Positions 46,021-55,666 of a stretch of DNA of 64,000 bases are shown piece by piece. The number at the start of each line of letters is the position of its first letter. Position 1 is the stretch's first letter. Both the position numbers and the translations under genes were made by a program. Below the pieces are notes generated by a model. That model had not been told where the DNA came from. It made no database searches and was given only the letters and a program-made list of their open reading frames with translations. This DNA is from GCA-002708315 sp963676635 (GTDB lineage: Bacteria > Bacteroidota > Bacteroidia > Bacteroidales > F082), in the NCBI GenBank assembly GCA_963676635.1, contig OY781105.1, forward strand, positions 2,666,001-2,730,000. Reading direction: 5' to 3'.

Positions 46021-46761
46021 ATGGGATTTTTAACAGAAACAGGACGTTATGTAATGCTGATGCTTGAAACATTCAAGCGTCCTGATAAAGGAAAAATATT
46101 TAGACGAAAGCTGGTGATAGATTTTTATTCTCTCGGAGTGGATTCTATCGGCATTGTTGTTTTTATATCACTGTTTGTGGGTGGTATTATCGCTATGCAG
46201 ATGGCTTATAATATTGATAATCCTTTAGTGCCATTGTATTTGGTGGGATATACTACCAAACAGATGATGATTCTCGAAATATCACCAACGATAATGAGTT
46301 TAATTCTTGCCGGTAAGGTGGGGTCAAGTATCTCTTCAGAGATCGGAACAATGAGAGTTACAGAACAGATAGATGCTCTGAAGGTTATGGGGATTAATCC
46401 GGCAAACTATCTGATACTTCCAAAAATAACTGCTGCTATGTTATTCTTTCCTGTATTGGTTATTTTTTCCATTGCTGTTGGTCTGTTAGGAGGACTAATA
46501 GCTGTGATAATTACAGGCTCGGTAACACCTACTGATTTTATTGATGGTCTGCAAGCATGGTGGGCACCCTTTGATATTGCTTATGCTATGATTAAGACAG
46601 TAGTTTTTGCTTTTATTATTGCCTCTGTTTCCGGATATAAAGGATATACTGTTGAAGGTGGTTCCGTTGATGTGGGAAGAGCAAGCACAAAAGCTGTGGT
46701 AACAAGCAGTATTCTGATTATTGCTTTTGATTTATTACTAACCCAAATGCTTTTAACATGA
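46021..46761 (+). CDS. MlaE-type ABC transporter permease
   Basis: The 246-residue inner-membrane permease of the MlaE/YrbE family has about five helices. Signature stretches are VFISLFVGGIIAMQMAYNI, LAGKVGSSISSEIGTMRVTE and QIDALKVMGINP. Such permeases move phospholipids between the inner membrane and a periplasmic MCE (MlaD) component to keep outer-membrane asymmetry. The stop overlaps the ATPase start by four bases (ATGA), so the two are translationally coupled. No MCE-domain gene follows. Confidence 0.92.
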   Translation: MGFLTETGRYVMLMLETFKRPDKGKIFRRKLVIDFYSLGVDSIGIVVFISLFVGGIIAMQMAYNIDNPLVPLYLVGYTTKQMMILEISPTIMSLILAGKVGSSISSEIGTMRVTEQIDALKVMGINPANYLILPKITAAMLFFPVLVIFSIAVGLLGGLIAVIITGSVTPTDFIDGLQAWWAPFDIAYAMIKTVVFAFIIASVSGYKGYTVEGGSVDVGRASTKAVVTSSILIIAFDLLLTQMLLT

Positions 46762-47501
46762 TAGAAGTTGATAAAATATCAAAATCGTTTGGTGACCAGA
46801 AGGTACTTGATGATATAAGTACAACATTTGAAAAAGGGAAAACTAACCTGATTATAGGTCAGAGTGGTTCAGGGAAAACTGTACTTATGAAATGCTGCAT
46901 TGGTTTGTTTGATATTGACGAGGGTGCTATTAACTTCGATGGCAGATGTTTTTCCGGGTTACCTGAAAAAAAGAAAAAAGTCACACGACAGGAAATGGGT
47001 GTGTTGTTTCAAGGCGGTGCCTTATTTGACTCTTTTACCGTTGAGGATAATATTATGTTTCCTTTAAATATGTTTACTAAACAAAGTGCTGAAGAGAAAC
47101 TTCACAGAGTTAATGAAGTTTTGGAACATGTGAAACTGATTAATGCTAATAAAAAGTATCCTGCAGAGTTAAGTGGTGGAATGGTAAAAAGAGTTGCTAT
47201 TGCACGAGCAATTGCTATGAATCCCAAATATCTTTTTTGCGATGAGCCAAACTCCGGGCTTGATCCTAAAACTGCTGAAGTTATTGATGCTCTGATATCC
47301 GAGCTTACTGAGAAATTTGATATGACAACAGTTATCAACACACATGATATGAATTCTGTACTGCAAATTGGCCAGAAGATTGCTTTTATTAACAAAGGCA
47401 AATTATGGTGGGAAGGTGATAACAAGCAAATTCTTACTACCGATAATAAGGAACTTAATGACTTTGTTTTTTCCACTGAGCTTACAAGACGAATAAAATA
47501 G
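46758..47501 (+). CDS. MlaF-type ABC transporter ATP-binding protein
   Basis: The 247-residue ATPase has a Walker A motif GQSGSGKTVLMK, Q-loop VLFQGGALFDS, signature LSGGMVKRVAIARAIA, Walker B YLFCDEPNSGLDP and H-loop NTHDM. The LFQGGALFDS segment and the partner permease place it in the MlaF/Ttg2A phospholipid-transport group. It is the last gene of the visible operon; the next gene is 300 bp away and unrelated. Confidence 0.93.
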   Translation: MIEVDKISKSFGDQKVLDDISTTFEKGKTNLIIGQSGSGKTVLMKCCIGLFDIDEGAINFDGRCFSGLPEKKKKVTRQEMGVLFQGGALFDSFTVEDNIMFPLNMFTKQSAEEKLHRVNEVLEHVKLINANKKYPAELSGGMVKRVAIARAIAMNPKYLFCDEPNSGLDPKTAEVIDALISELTEKFDMTTVINTHDMNSVLQIGQKIAFINKGKLWWEGDNKQILTTDNKELNDFVFSTELTRRIK

Positions 47502-47809
47502 AACTTGTACTGAGAGTATCATAAATTTTTTACTTTGCTTTGTTGGGATTGATGATGTATTTTATTAACTTTTGTATATTAATGTATGTATATGTGATAA
47601 TAAAGTGATAATTTTACGCAATAAAAATTAATTATTGTATGATCATCAGTAATTAGTTTAACGTTACTTTTTGGCAGACTTTGAAGATACTTTCATGTTA
47701 TATCTGTAGTATGTGACCTTAAAGGCGAAGTTGTTGAGAGTGGAGAGTCAGTTAAAAGGTATTAAATCTGTTCATGTTCTTAAAAGCTATTAATATTAAA
47801 ATCATTAAG
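47502..47809. other. Intergenic region, nothing recognised (308 bp)
   Basis: This AT-rich gap follows the MlaF gene and contains no MCE-domain gene fragment that I can see. The upstream end of the S41 frame (47774) falls in it. Confidence 0.5.
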
Positions 47810-49486
47810 ATGAAAAGAAGAATCCCGTTTATTTTAATTATGTTTATTTCGGTTATTTTATTGGGACAGACTGTTTCAATGAAAGGAATTATAAATAATA
47901 GTAGTATAAAAGCATATGATTTCAGTGATGAATCCTGGGTTGATGCTTTTGATTCATTACATGCAACCATGTCATTGAGATATCCATTTACTGAATGGAA
48001 AGCAATAGACTGGGAGGCAAAGTTACTTTATACACGGCCAATGATTGTTAATGCAGAGAATGCTAGCGATTCTGTGGCCTTTTTGAAAGCGTTATCTGAG
48101 TATTTGTATTCTATTCCTGATGGACATATTACTCTCCAGGGGCTTCCCGATTATTATACAGCCAATATTGCAGGAGGAACATTTGGATTCAATATGTGTC
48201 TGGTGGATGATGGGTCAGTTCTTATTACTGCTATTGCTGAAGGTGGCCAAGCGTGGGAAGCCGGAATGAGAACCGGTGATAAGATTCTGAAATGGAATGG
48301 TGTTAATATTGATCTGGTTGCAGAGCTCGAAAATTATAATACTATTACAAACTATGCCACATTAGATGGAAGAATGTTCAGCAGGTATTTGATGCTGGGG
48401 CGTGATTCAGTTGGTGCCGTAGCCAGTGTGACTTATAGTGGAGAAGACAATATTGAACATGCTATTGATATTACTGCTGTTGATGATGGGATGCAAATGC
48501 TTTATACTGGTTTCTATAATACAGTTACAGATTTTAATTCTGATACTGTTGTGTCATATAAAATGCTGGAAAATAATATAGGATTCTTAAGAATTAAGGC
48601 TGAGATGGCAACGGGTGAGACAATAGAGGAAATACTGTCATACCCTGATTATATTAAAATGAATGAGGCTGTGACTTACTTCAATGATAATAATGTAGAG
48701 AAATTAATTGTTGATTTGCGCAACAATAATGGTGGTAATGATCTTCAGGGAGCTGTTTCAATGGGCCTGTTCTTTCAAAACTCTTCCTTTTATGAGTACA
48801 TTACTTCAACAGTTGATGACAATTATTCGATTATTCATACTTTATGGACAGATCCCCTTATTCCGGTATATAATGGTGAGATAGCAGTAATCGTTGATCC
48901 AAACTGTATAAGTACTGGTGAAGGACTGGTTATGATGTTTGATCGTCTGGAAAATGCAAATATAGTATCACAATGGGGAACAAATGGATCATTTGGAATG
49001 GTAGATTGGGAACCTGTTGGTATGCCTCTGGGAGTTTCTGTGGGATATCCACAGGCAAGGTCTTTGAACCAGGATCAGGGTATACAAATTGACTCTGATT
49101 CTACACTTAAAGGAGGTGTTGAACCTGATATTAAAGTTCCTCTTAACAGAGAAACAATTATACAACAATGGAGTGATGGTATTGATGTACAGCTTGAATA
49201 TGCAAAGAGTTTATTGCTTTCAGTAGAGAATCAGGAATATATTTCTGAACCTGTAGTATATCCAGTTCCATGTTCTGATCAATTGACTTTATGTTTTAAT
49301 TGTCTTCCTGCTGTAGGGATGAGTTTGATTATTTATAATGTAAATGGCCAGAAGGTTATGCAAAGAAACCTGGAGGCTGATCAAAATGTTATACATGTTG
49401 ATGTTTCGACTTTTGATTCAGGTACCTACTTTTGGAAGCTGGCAGGAAATGATAGTGGTTTAGCTGGTAAGTTTGTTGTGAATTGA
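47810..49486 (+). CDS. Secreted S41 family peptidase with PDZ-like domain and T9SS sorting domain
   Basis: About 558 residues are predicted from the ATG at 47810 (signal peptide MKRRIPFILIMFISVILLG). The frame opens at 47774, but those 12 residues precede the signal. An amino-terminal helical domain is followed by a PDZ-like segment (GGQAWEAGMRTGDKILKWNG) and the S41 core (NVEKLIVDLRNNNGGNDLQG). The serine nucleophile lies in CISTGEGLVM. Tricorn/tail-protease-like activity is expected. The end (YPVPCSDQLTLCFNC, YNVNGQKVMQRN, GTYFWKLAG) is a T9SS type A domain with an unusual YPVP in place of YPNP. Confidence 0.85.
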   Translation: MKRRIPFILIMFISVILLGQTVSMKGIINNSSIKAYDFSDESWVDAFDSLHATMSLRYPFTEWKAIDWEAKLLYTRPMIVNAENASDSVAFLKALSEYLYSIPDGHITLQGLPDYYTANIAGGTFGFNMCLVDDGSVLITAIAEGGQAWEAGMRTGDKILKWNGVNIDLVAELENYNTITNYATLDGRMFSRYLMLGRDSVGAVASVTYSGEDNIEHAIDITAVDDGMQMLYTGFYNTVTDFNSDTVVSYKMLENNIGFLRIKAEMATGETIEEILSYPDYIKMNEAVTYFNDNNVEKLIVDLRNNNGGNDLQGAVSMGLFFQNSSFYEYITSTVDDNYSIIHTLWTDPLIPVYNGEIAVIVDPNCISTGEGLVMMFDRLENANIVSQWGTNGSFGMVDWEPVGMPLGVSVGYPQARSLNQDQGIQIDSDSTLKGGVEPDIKVPLNRETIIQQWSDGIDVQLEYAKSLLLSVENQEYISEPVVYPVPCSDQLTLCFNCLPAVGMSLIIYNVNGQKVMQRNLEADQNVIHVDVSTFDSGTYFWKLAGNDSGLAGKFVVN

Positions 49487-49540
49487 TAGTTATTTTTATC
49501 AGTAATAAGAATCAGGTATTAATAATTATATAAAAAATAA

Positions 49541-50605
49541 ATGACACTTAATGATTTAGGATATAATACTGAACTTGAAAAGTATAGACATGATCATAAT
49601 CTTGATGCATTTAAAGCAGGCAGGGTTGTAGCTGAGCATAAGGAAAGATATATTGTATTGACATCTGAAAAAGAATATGATGCTGAAATAATTGGCAACC
49701 TTCGTTATTCAGCACAAAGCCGATCTGATTTTCCCGCTGTTGGTGACTGGGTGGCAATATCTGACTATGATGATGATAAGGCTCTTATTCATTCTGTTTT
49801 TCCAAGAAAGACTATTCTTGAAAGACAAGCCGTAGGAAAGCAAGGGGAGAAGCAAATTATTGCAACAAATATTGATTTTGCTTTTATTGTGCAGGCTGTT
49901 GACAGAGATTTTAATATAAACAGGATAGAGAGATATCTTACTATATGTTATACTTCAAATGTGACCCCAATTATTATACTGAATAAAACGGACTTAATAA
50001 ATAAAACAGATCTTAATGATTTAGTTTCAAAAGTTCAGGAAAGGATTAAGCAAGTTTCTGTAGTTACCATAAGTAATGAAACTTTGGATGGTATTGAACA
50101 GCTGAACGAAAGCATGAAAAAGGGTGAAACATATTGTTTGTTGGGCTCTTCGGGAGTTGGTAAGTCTACTCTTTCGAATATACTGTCAGGGAAGCATCTT
50201 ATGAGAACGGATGCCATAAGTATTAGCACGAATAAAGGTCGGCATGTTACAAGTCATCGTGAACTGATGATTCTCAATAATGGTAGTATTCTTATTGATA
50301 ATCCAGGTATGAGAGAAGTTGGTGTTGCTGATTCAAATAGTGGACTTGAATTAACTTTTGATAAAATTATTAAATTGTCGTCTGATTGCAGGTTCAAAGA
50401 TTGTAGTCACACTAAAGAAATAGGTTGTGCAGTTATTGCTGCTGTTGAAAGTGGGGAAATAGATGAGTCTTCTTATGAGAATTACTTAAGAATGGAGAGA
50501 GAGAAAGAGCATTTTGAGTCGACTGTTGCTGAGAAGCGACAAAAGGATAAGGATTTTGGGAAGATGTTGAAGAACTATAAAAAGAATAGAAAACACAAAA
50601 ACTAA
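49541..50605 (+). CDS. rsgA: Ribosome small-subunit-dependent GTPase A
   Basis: The 354-residue circularly permuted GTPase assists late 30S maturation. An OB-fold (about 35-110) precedes the G domain, whose motifs appear in permuted order: G4 NKTD near 147, G1 GSSGVGKSTLSN near 203, G3 DNPGMREVG near 249. A zinc finger follows (CRFKDCSH and later GCAV: C-x4-C-x-H-x5-C). The tail is basic. It is longer than the E. coli protein at its amino end only by a short extension. Confidence 0.95.
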   Translation: MTLNDLGYNTELEKYRHDHNLDAFKAGRVVAEHKERYIVLTSEKEYDAEIIGNLRYSAQSRSDFPAVGDWVAISDYDDDKALIHSVFPRKTILERQAVGKQGEKQIIATNIDFAFIVQAVDRDFNINRIERYLTICYTSNVTPIIILNKTDLINKTDLNDLVSKVQERIKQVSVVTISNETLDGIEQLNESMKKGETYCLLGSSGVGKSTLSNILSGKHLMRTDAISISTNKGRHVTSHRELMILNNGSILIDNPGMREVGVADSNSGLELTFDKIIKLSSDCRFKDCSHTKEIGCAVIAAVESGEIDESSYENYLRMEREKEHFESTVAEKRQKDKDFGKMLKNYKKNRKHKN

Positions 50606-50658
50606 TATCTGGTAATATTAAACAGATGATAATAAGTTAATTAGTAACTGATTCTAAT

Positions 50659-51315
50659 ATGACAGAAATATGGGAAAGAACATATAGGGGGATAAAGATA
50701 TTATGGGGGTTTGAACCATCAGATTCGGCAATAATTTCAAAGGACTTCTTTCTTGAACATGGTGTAAAGGATATTTTAATTCCCGGGATAGGATATGGAA
50801 GAAATGCAAGGATTTTCTGCGATAACGGGTTTAATGTTACAGGTATAGAGATCTCTAAAACTGCTATTGATCTGGCGAGAAGCAAGAATAATCTTGATAT
50901 TAAGATCCAATATGGTTCAGTAACTGAGATGCCTTTTGACAGTAAAAAGTATGAGGGCATATTCTGTTATGCATTGGTTCATTTGCTAAACTTCAGGGAG
51001 AGAAGAAAGTTTATTAAAGACTGCTTTAATCAGTTGAAACCAAATGGATATATGATATTTACAATTGTTTCCAAAAAAGTACCAATGTATGGTTCCGGAA
51101 AAAGACTTAGTAAGGATAGGTTTGAAGTTGCGAAAGGAATGCGTGTGTTTTTTTATGATGATGAATCAGTAAAGAGAGAATTTGGAAATTATGGCCTTAT
51201 TGAGTTTTCAGAAATAGATGAACCTATAAAGCATATGGATAACGAACCTCCATTAAAATTAATTTTAGTAAAATGTAAACGAGTTGAGCATTATGAAGGA
51301 AGTGAAGCCAATTAG
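50659..51315 (+). CDS. Class I SAM-dependent methyltransferase
   Basis: The protein has 218 residues. SAM-binding motif I is ILIPGIGYGRNARIF, and the acidic end of beta 2 is VTGIEISKTAIDLAR. Post-I and motif IV-like segments (EGIFCYALVHLL) follow. The fold matches small-molecule methyltransferases of the thiopurine/tellurite-resistance type. The substrate is unknown. Its stop lies 23 bp inside the next gene. Confidence 0.85.
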   Translation: MTEIWERTYRGIKILWGFEPSDSAIISKDFFLEHGVKDILIPGIGYGRNARIFCDNGFNVTGIEISKTAIDLARSKNNLDIKIQYGSVTEMPFDSKKYEGIFCYALVHLLNFRERRKFIKDCFNQLKPNGYMIFTIVSKKVPMYGSGKRLSKDRFEVAKGMRVFFYDDESVKREFGNYGLIEFSEIDEPIKHMDNEPPLKLILVKCKRVEHYEGSEAN

Positions 51316-51679
51316 AGAGGAATCTGAGTTACCTTTATGTATCGAAAAATGGGGATGGAAATATCATCATTTAGGTATTCCAACTAAGATTAAGATGCCT
51401 GATGAGAAGTATATCGCACAATTTAAGCTCTTTGTATCGGGATTTAGGACCAGCCCTTTTGGCATTGAGTGGATGAGGTTTGAATCGGGGAGTCCTTTCA
51501 ATGAATTGATTAAATCAGTTCCTCATCTTGCTTTTGAAGTAAAAGATCTTGATTATGAACTAACGCATCGCAACCTGAATGTTATTGTTGAACCAAATTC
51601 CCCCGCTGATGATATCCGTGTTGCTATGATAGAGCATAATGGAGCACCCATAGAGCTGATAGAATTTGCCAGAGAGTAA
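51293..51679 (+). CDS. VOC/glyoxalase-fold-like protein
   Basis: About 128 residues are predicted from the ATG at 51293 (a TTG at 51284 is also possible). It overlaps the methyltransferase gene by 23 bp, so the two are probably coupled. The paired beta-alpha-beta repeats, KYHHLGIPTKI at the start, VPHLAFEVKDLDYEL in the middle and APIELIEFARE at the end are typical of vicinal-oxygen-chelate proteins. Metal ligands could be the His in HHLG, the His in PHLAFEV and the Glu in IELIEF. The substrate is unknown. Confidence 0.7.
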   Translation: MKEVKPIREESELPLCIEKWGWKYHHLGIPTKIKMPDEKYIAQFKLFVSGFRTSPFGIEWMRFESGSPFNELIKSVPHLAFEVKDLDYELTHRNLNVIVEPNSPADDIRVAMIEHNGAPIELIEFARE

Positions 51680-51705
51680 GGGCAGAATTAATTAATTTAT
51701 TACTT

Positions 51706-52815
51706 ATGACCATAATGAAATGTCCTACTATAAAATATTTGAAAAAAGGATTTGTTACTCCTATTATTATATATACTATTCTGTTGTCATGTCAGTCAAA
51801 CAATACATCACAGAAAAATATAGAATTTTCTGGAAATCCAGTATTGTCTGGCTGGTATGCAGATCCTGAAGGAATAATATTCGATGATGAGTACTGGATA
51901 TACCCTACTTATTCAGATCATTACAAAGTTCCTGATACTACTTACGGGCTTTCTCCAAAACAACTGGCAATGAGAAAGAATGCCATAAACAAGCATTACT
52001 TTGTGCCTGTGTTCTTTAATGCTTTTTCTTCAAAAGATCTGATAAATTGGGAAAAACATTCTCACGTATTGGATATTAAAGATATAAAATGGGCTGGCTA
52101 TGCATTGTGGGCACCTTCAATTATACATGCAAATAATAAATACTACTTGTTCTTCTCTGCTAATGATATTCAAAGTAATGATGAAAAGGGGGGCATTGGT
52201 GTTTCTGTGTCTGATAGCCCTGCTGGTCCTTTTAAAGATGCTCTTGGTAAACCTTTAATAAATGAATTTCATAATGGGGCTCAACCCATCGACCAGTTTG
52301 CTTTTAGGGATGATGACGGACAGTATTATCTTTATTATGGTGGGTGGAGGCATTGTAATGTTGTTAAGCTTAGTGATGATTTACTTAGTCTTGTGCCTTT
52401 CAACGACGGTGAAATGTATAAAGAGATAACCCCGGACAATTATGTGGAAGGCCCTTTTGTGTTTAAAAGAGATGGGAAGTACTATTTTATGTGGTCTGAA
52501 GGGGGGTGGATGGGCCCTGATTACAGCGTTGCTTATGCCATCAGTGATTCACCAACCGGACCTTTTCAAAGGATAAATAAAATACTACAGCAAGACTCTG
52601 CTGTTGCCACTGGAGCAGGTCATCATTCAGTAATTAAGATTCCAGATGCAGATGAGTATTACATTGTTTATCATCGTAGACCTTTGGATACTGATACCCC
52701 TTATCATAGGGAAACTTGTATCGATAGACTTACTTTTGATAAAGAAGGATTTATTAATCCGGTTAAAATGACCAATGAGGGAGTAAAAAAAAGGGAATTG
52801 AAAAAAATTAATTAA
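51706..52815 (+). CDS. GH43-family glycoside hydrolase lipoprotein
   Basis: The 369-residue lipoprotein (Cys29 in IIYTILLSC) has a five-bladed propeller. The general base is in SGWYADPEGIIF, the pKa-tuning Asp in PIDQFAFRDDDG, and the general acid Glu in YVEGPFVFKRDGKYYFMWSEG. Members are arabinofuranosidases, xylosidases or galactosidases acting on side chains of plant or algal glycans. It begins a rightward group of carbohydrate-active genes. An accessory C-terminal domain is absent. Confidence 0.88.
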   Translation: MTIMKCPTIKYLKKGFVTPIIIYTILLSCQSNNTSQKNIEFSGNPVLSGWYADPEGIIFDDEYWIYPTYSDHYKVPDTTYGLSPKQLAMRKNAINKHYFVPVFFNAFSSKDLINWEKHSHVLDIKDIKWAGYALWAPSIIHANNKYYLFFSANDIQSNDEKGGIGVSVSDSPAGPFKDALGKPLINEFHNGAQPIDQFAFRDDDGQYYLYYGGWRHCNVVKLSDDLLSLVPFNDGEMYKEITPDNYVEGPFVFKRDGKYYFMWSEGGWMGPDYSVAYAISDSPTGPFQRINKILQQDSAVATGAGHHSVIKIPDADEYYIVYHRRPLDTDTPYHRETCIDRLTFDKEGFINPVKMTNEGVKKRELKKIN

Positions 52816-52912
52816 CTTGTCAATTGATTTTGAAAATTATTTGTCATTCATAAACTCTGATTTGAAATAGTTATTTTTAATGAGGTGTTGAGAATCAATA
52901 AATAATAATAGA

Positions 52913-53848
52913 ATGTATAAGTATTTATTTGGACCTGTACCATCAAGAAGATTGGGAATGTCTTTGGGCGTTGATTTAGTTCCAAAGAAAGTATGTTCAC
53001 TTGATTGTGTTTACTGTGAGGTAGGCAAAACTATTAAGCTTACAACAAAAAGAAAAGAATACATTAAAACTGACAGGGTAAAAGGGGAGCTTGCTCATTA
53101 TTTTAATAATAATCCGGATCCGGATTATATTACTTTTTCAGGATCAGGAGAACCCACATTGAATATTTGTATTGGTGATATTTTACAGATTATCAAAAAA
53201 AACCGACCATCAATTCCTGTGGCTGTTCTTACAAATGGAACATTATTGTCTGATAAGGCAGTCAGGGAAGCGCTGAAGGATGCTGATGTTGTTCTTCCAT
53301 CACTTGATGCAGCAACACAAACTGTTTTCCAAAAGATTAACCGTCCTGATAAAGATCTTAATATTGATGATTATATTCAGGGGTTAATTGATTTTAGAAA
53401 TGAATTTAAAGGTGAAACATGGCTTGAGGTTTTTATTTTACCCGGATATAATGATTCTGATGAGGAGATGGCGGCAATGAAAATGGTCATTGAAAATATA
53501 AATCCTGATTCTGTTCAACTAAACACACTGGATAGACCTGGTACTGTAGCTGGTTTGAGAGGAGCAACAAATAATGAACTTATTAAGGTGTCTGAATTAT
53601 GGAATTTTAATAATATTCAAATAATCAGCGCTTCTCAGAGAAGAAGAAATATACAGTCATACAGAGATGATATTGAGACAGCTATATTAGAGACAATATC
53701 ACGCCGACCATGTACTCTCGATGATCTAACAATGATACTGAGTATTCATGTAAATGAAATAAATAAATACCTGGATGTGCTGGAAAAGGAAGGACAAATA
53801 GAAAGATCAACTCAGGAGAGAGGTGTTTTCTATCAAATAGGCAAATAA
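52913..53848 (+). CDS. Radical SAM protein with C-terminal winged-helix domain
   Basis: The 311-residue protein has the [4Fe-4S] motif Cys28-x3-Cys32-x2-Cys35 (VCSLDCVYCEVG), preceded by FGPVPSRRLGMSLG, as in the COG0731 group of Fe-S oxidoreductases. The GSGEPTLN motif near 83 binds SAM. The last 55 residues (RRPCTLDDLTMILSIHVNEI) look like a winged helix. Its substrate is unknown. It lies between GH43 and GH78 genes, spaced 97 and 40 bp, with no obvious link to sugar breakdown. Confidence 0.88.
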   Translation: MYKYLFGPVPSRRLGMSLGVDLVPKKVCSLDCVYCEVGKTIKLTTKRKEYIKTDRVKGELAHYFNNNPDPDYITFSGSGEPTLNICIGDILQIIKKNRPSIPVAVLTNGTLLSDKAVREALKDADVVLPSLDAATQTVFQKINRPDKDLNIDDYIQGLIDFRNEFKGETWLEVFILPGYNDSDEEMAAMKMVIENINPDSVQLNTLDRPGTVAGLRGATNNELIKVSELWNFNNIQIISASQRRRNIQSYRDDIETAILETISRRPCTLDDLTMILSIHVNEINKYLDVLEKEGQIERSTQERGVFYQIGK

Positions 53849-53888
53849 CAATTATATTTGTCAATGTGTAATGATTTTGTGTGAGAGG

Positions 53889-55655
53889 ATGAAGAAATTG
53901 TTTTTAGTGTTCATGTTATTAGTTATGTTTATTTCTGGCTGTAACCAGATTGGTGTTGAACAATATCCAAACTCTTTTCAGGAATCAAATGTGAGTCCGG
54001 TTCAAATTGTTCAGAAAGATTCATGTAATTATTTTATTGATTTTGGGAAAGATGCTTTTGGTTCTTTATCTTTTCAATTTAACAAACAGCAATCTGATTC
54101 TTTGGTTATTCATTTGGGAGAGAAGCTTGCTGATAATCATACTATTGATAGAAACCCGGGTGGCACAATCAGATATAAGAAAATTGTTCTGAAGGATGTT
54201 CCGTATGGAAGGCAATTCAGGTTGGAGATACCTCCTGACGGGAGAAATGATAAGTATCCTGCTGTTCTCTTACCTGATACTTTTGGTAGAATTATGCCCT
54301 TTCGTTATTGTGAGCTTGAGAATCTGAAAGTCCCTGTTTCTGAAGTAAGCATTCGGCAGATGGTTTATAACTACCGTTTTAATGATAATGCAAGTGCCTT
54401 CAGTAGTTCTGATACAGTTCTTAATCAGGTTTGGGATATGTGTAAGCATACCATTAAAGCTACCAGCTTTTGTGGTAAGTATATTGATGGTGATAGAGAA
54501 AGGATTCCCTATGAAGCTGATGCATTTATCAATCAATTGAGTCATTACGCGGTTGATAGTGTTTATTCTCTGGCACGGAGTACAAATAAATACTTTATTG
54601 ATCACCCCACATGGCCTACTGAATGGATTTTGCATACAGTACTGCTGTTTTATTACGACTACATGTATACGGGTGATACTTCTCTTTTATCTCAATATTA
54701 TAAAGACCTGCAAAATAAAACATTGATGGGACTTGAGGAAGAGGATGGGCTGATTAGTACATCTTCCCCAAACTTAACAAAAGAGTTAATGAATAGAGTT
54801 GGTTTTGATATTAATTATACTGGAAGGAAGATAGAAGATATTGTTGATTGGCCTCCTAATGAACGAGATGGATATAACATGGTTGATGTTAATACAGTAG
54901 TGAATTCTTTCTATTATTTGAATATGAAGTTAATGGCTGAAATCGCTGAAGCTCTGGGGAAGAAGGAAGATGTTATTTTCTATAGCCGGAAAGCACTTGA
55001 TGTGAAAAACTCAATTAATAATAATCTTTTAAGTCGTGAAACGGGAATTTATGTTGACGGTAAAGGAACAGAACATTCATCATTACATGCAAATATATTT
55101 CCATTGGCTTTTGGAATTGTACCTGAAGAGAACAAAAATAAGGTTATTGAATTTATTAAATCGCGAGGCATGGCTTGTAGCGTTTATGGGGCACAATATC
55201 TCCTCGAAGCTATGTATCATGCAGGTGAAGGCGATTATGCCTTAAGTCTTATAAATTCTACAGAGGGTGATCGTAACTGGTGGAATATGTTAAAAAAAGG
55301 TTCTACAATGACTTTAGAAGCCTGGGACGCGAAATATAAATCAAATCTTGATTGGAATCATGCCTGGGGTACAGCACCAGCAAATATTATTACTCGATAT
55401 TTGTGGGGAATACAACCTATGAAACCCGGATTTGAAAGTGTAAGAATAAAACCTCAGATGTCTGATATCAAATATAGTAGTATTAAGGCTCCTACTATTA
55501 AGGGTGTTATTGTTGCTGAATATAAATCAGTTAATGATACTGGTTTATTTATTGTAAATTTGCCATCTGGTATGAAAGGAGAGTTTGTCACTTTAAATAA
55601 TAAATCTGTTGAATTAGTCGAAGGAATGAATCAACTAATAATTACTAATAACTAA
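53889..55655 (+). CDS. GH78 alpha-L-rhamnosidase-like lipoprotein
   Basis: About 588 residues are predicted from the ATG at 53889 (lipobox ending at Cys18, LLVMFISGC). The frame opens at 53871, ahead of the signal peptide. A beta-sandwich is followed by an (alpha/alpha)6 barrel with YIDGDRERIPYEADAFINQL, equivalent to the catalytic acid region of GH78, and GDRNWWNMLKKGSTMTLEAW followed by D. A C-terminal beta domain closes it (WGIQPMKPGFESVRIKPQ). The expected reaction is hydrolysis of terminal alpha-L-rhamnose. It ends 11 bp before the GH2 gene. Confidence 0.85.
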   Translation: MKKLFLVFMLLVMFISGCNQIGVEQYPNSFQESNVSPVQIVQKDSCNYFIDFGKDAFGSLSFQFNKQQSDSLVIHLGEKLADNHTIDRNPGGTIRYKKIVLKDVPYGRQFRLEIPPDGRNDKYPAVLLPDTFGRIMPFRYCELENLKVPVSEVSIRQMVYNYRFNDNASAFSSSDTVLNQVWDMCKHTIKATSFCGKYIDGDRERIPYEADAFINQLSHYAVDSVYSLARSTNKYFIDHPTWPTEWILHTVLLFYYDYMYTGDTSLLSQYYKDLQNKTLMGLEEEDGLISTSSPNLTKELMNRVGFDINYTGRKIEDIVDWPPNERDGYNMVDVNTVVNSFYYLNMKLMAEIAEALGKKEDVIFYSRKALDVKNSINNNLLSRETGIYVDGKGTEHSSLHANIFPLAFGIVPEENKNKVIEFIKSRGMACSVYGAQYLLEAMYHAGEGDYALSLINSTEGDRNWWNMLKKGSTMTLEAWDAKYKSNLDWNHAWGTAPANIITRYLWGIQPMKPGFESVRIKPQMSDIKYSSIKAPTIKGVIVAEYKSVNDTGLFIVNLPSGMKGEFVTLNNKSVELVEGMNQLIITNN

Positions 55656-55666
55656 ATAATATTACA

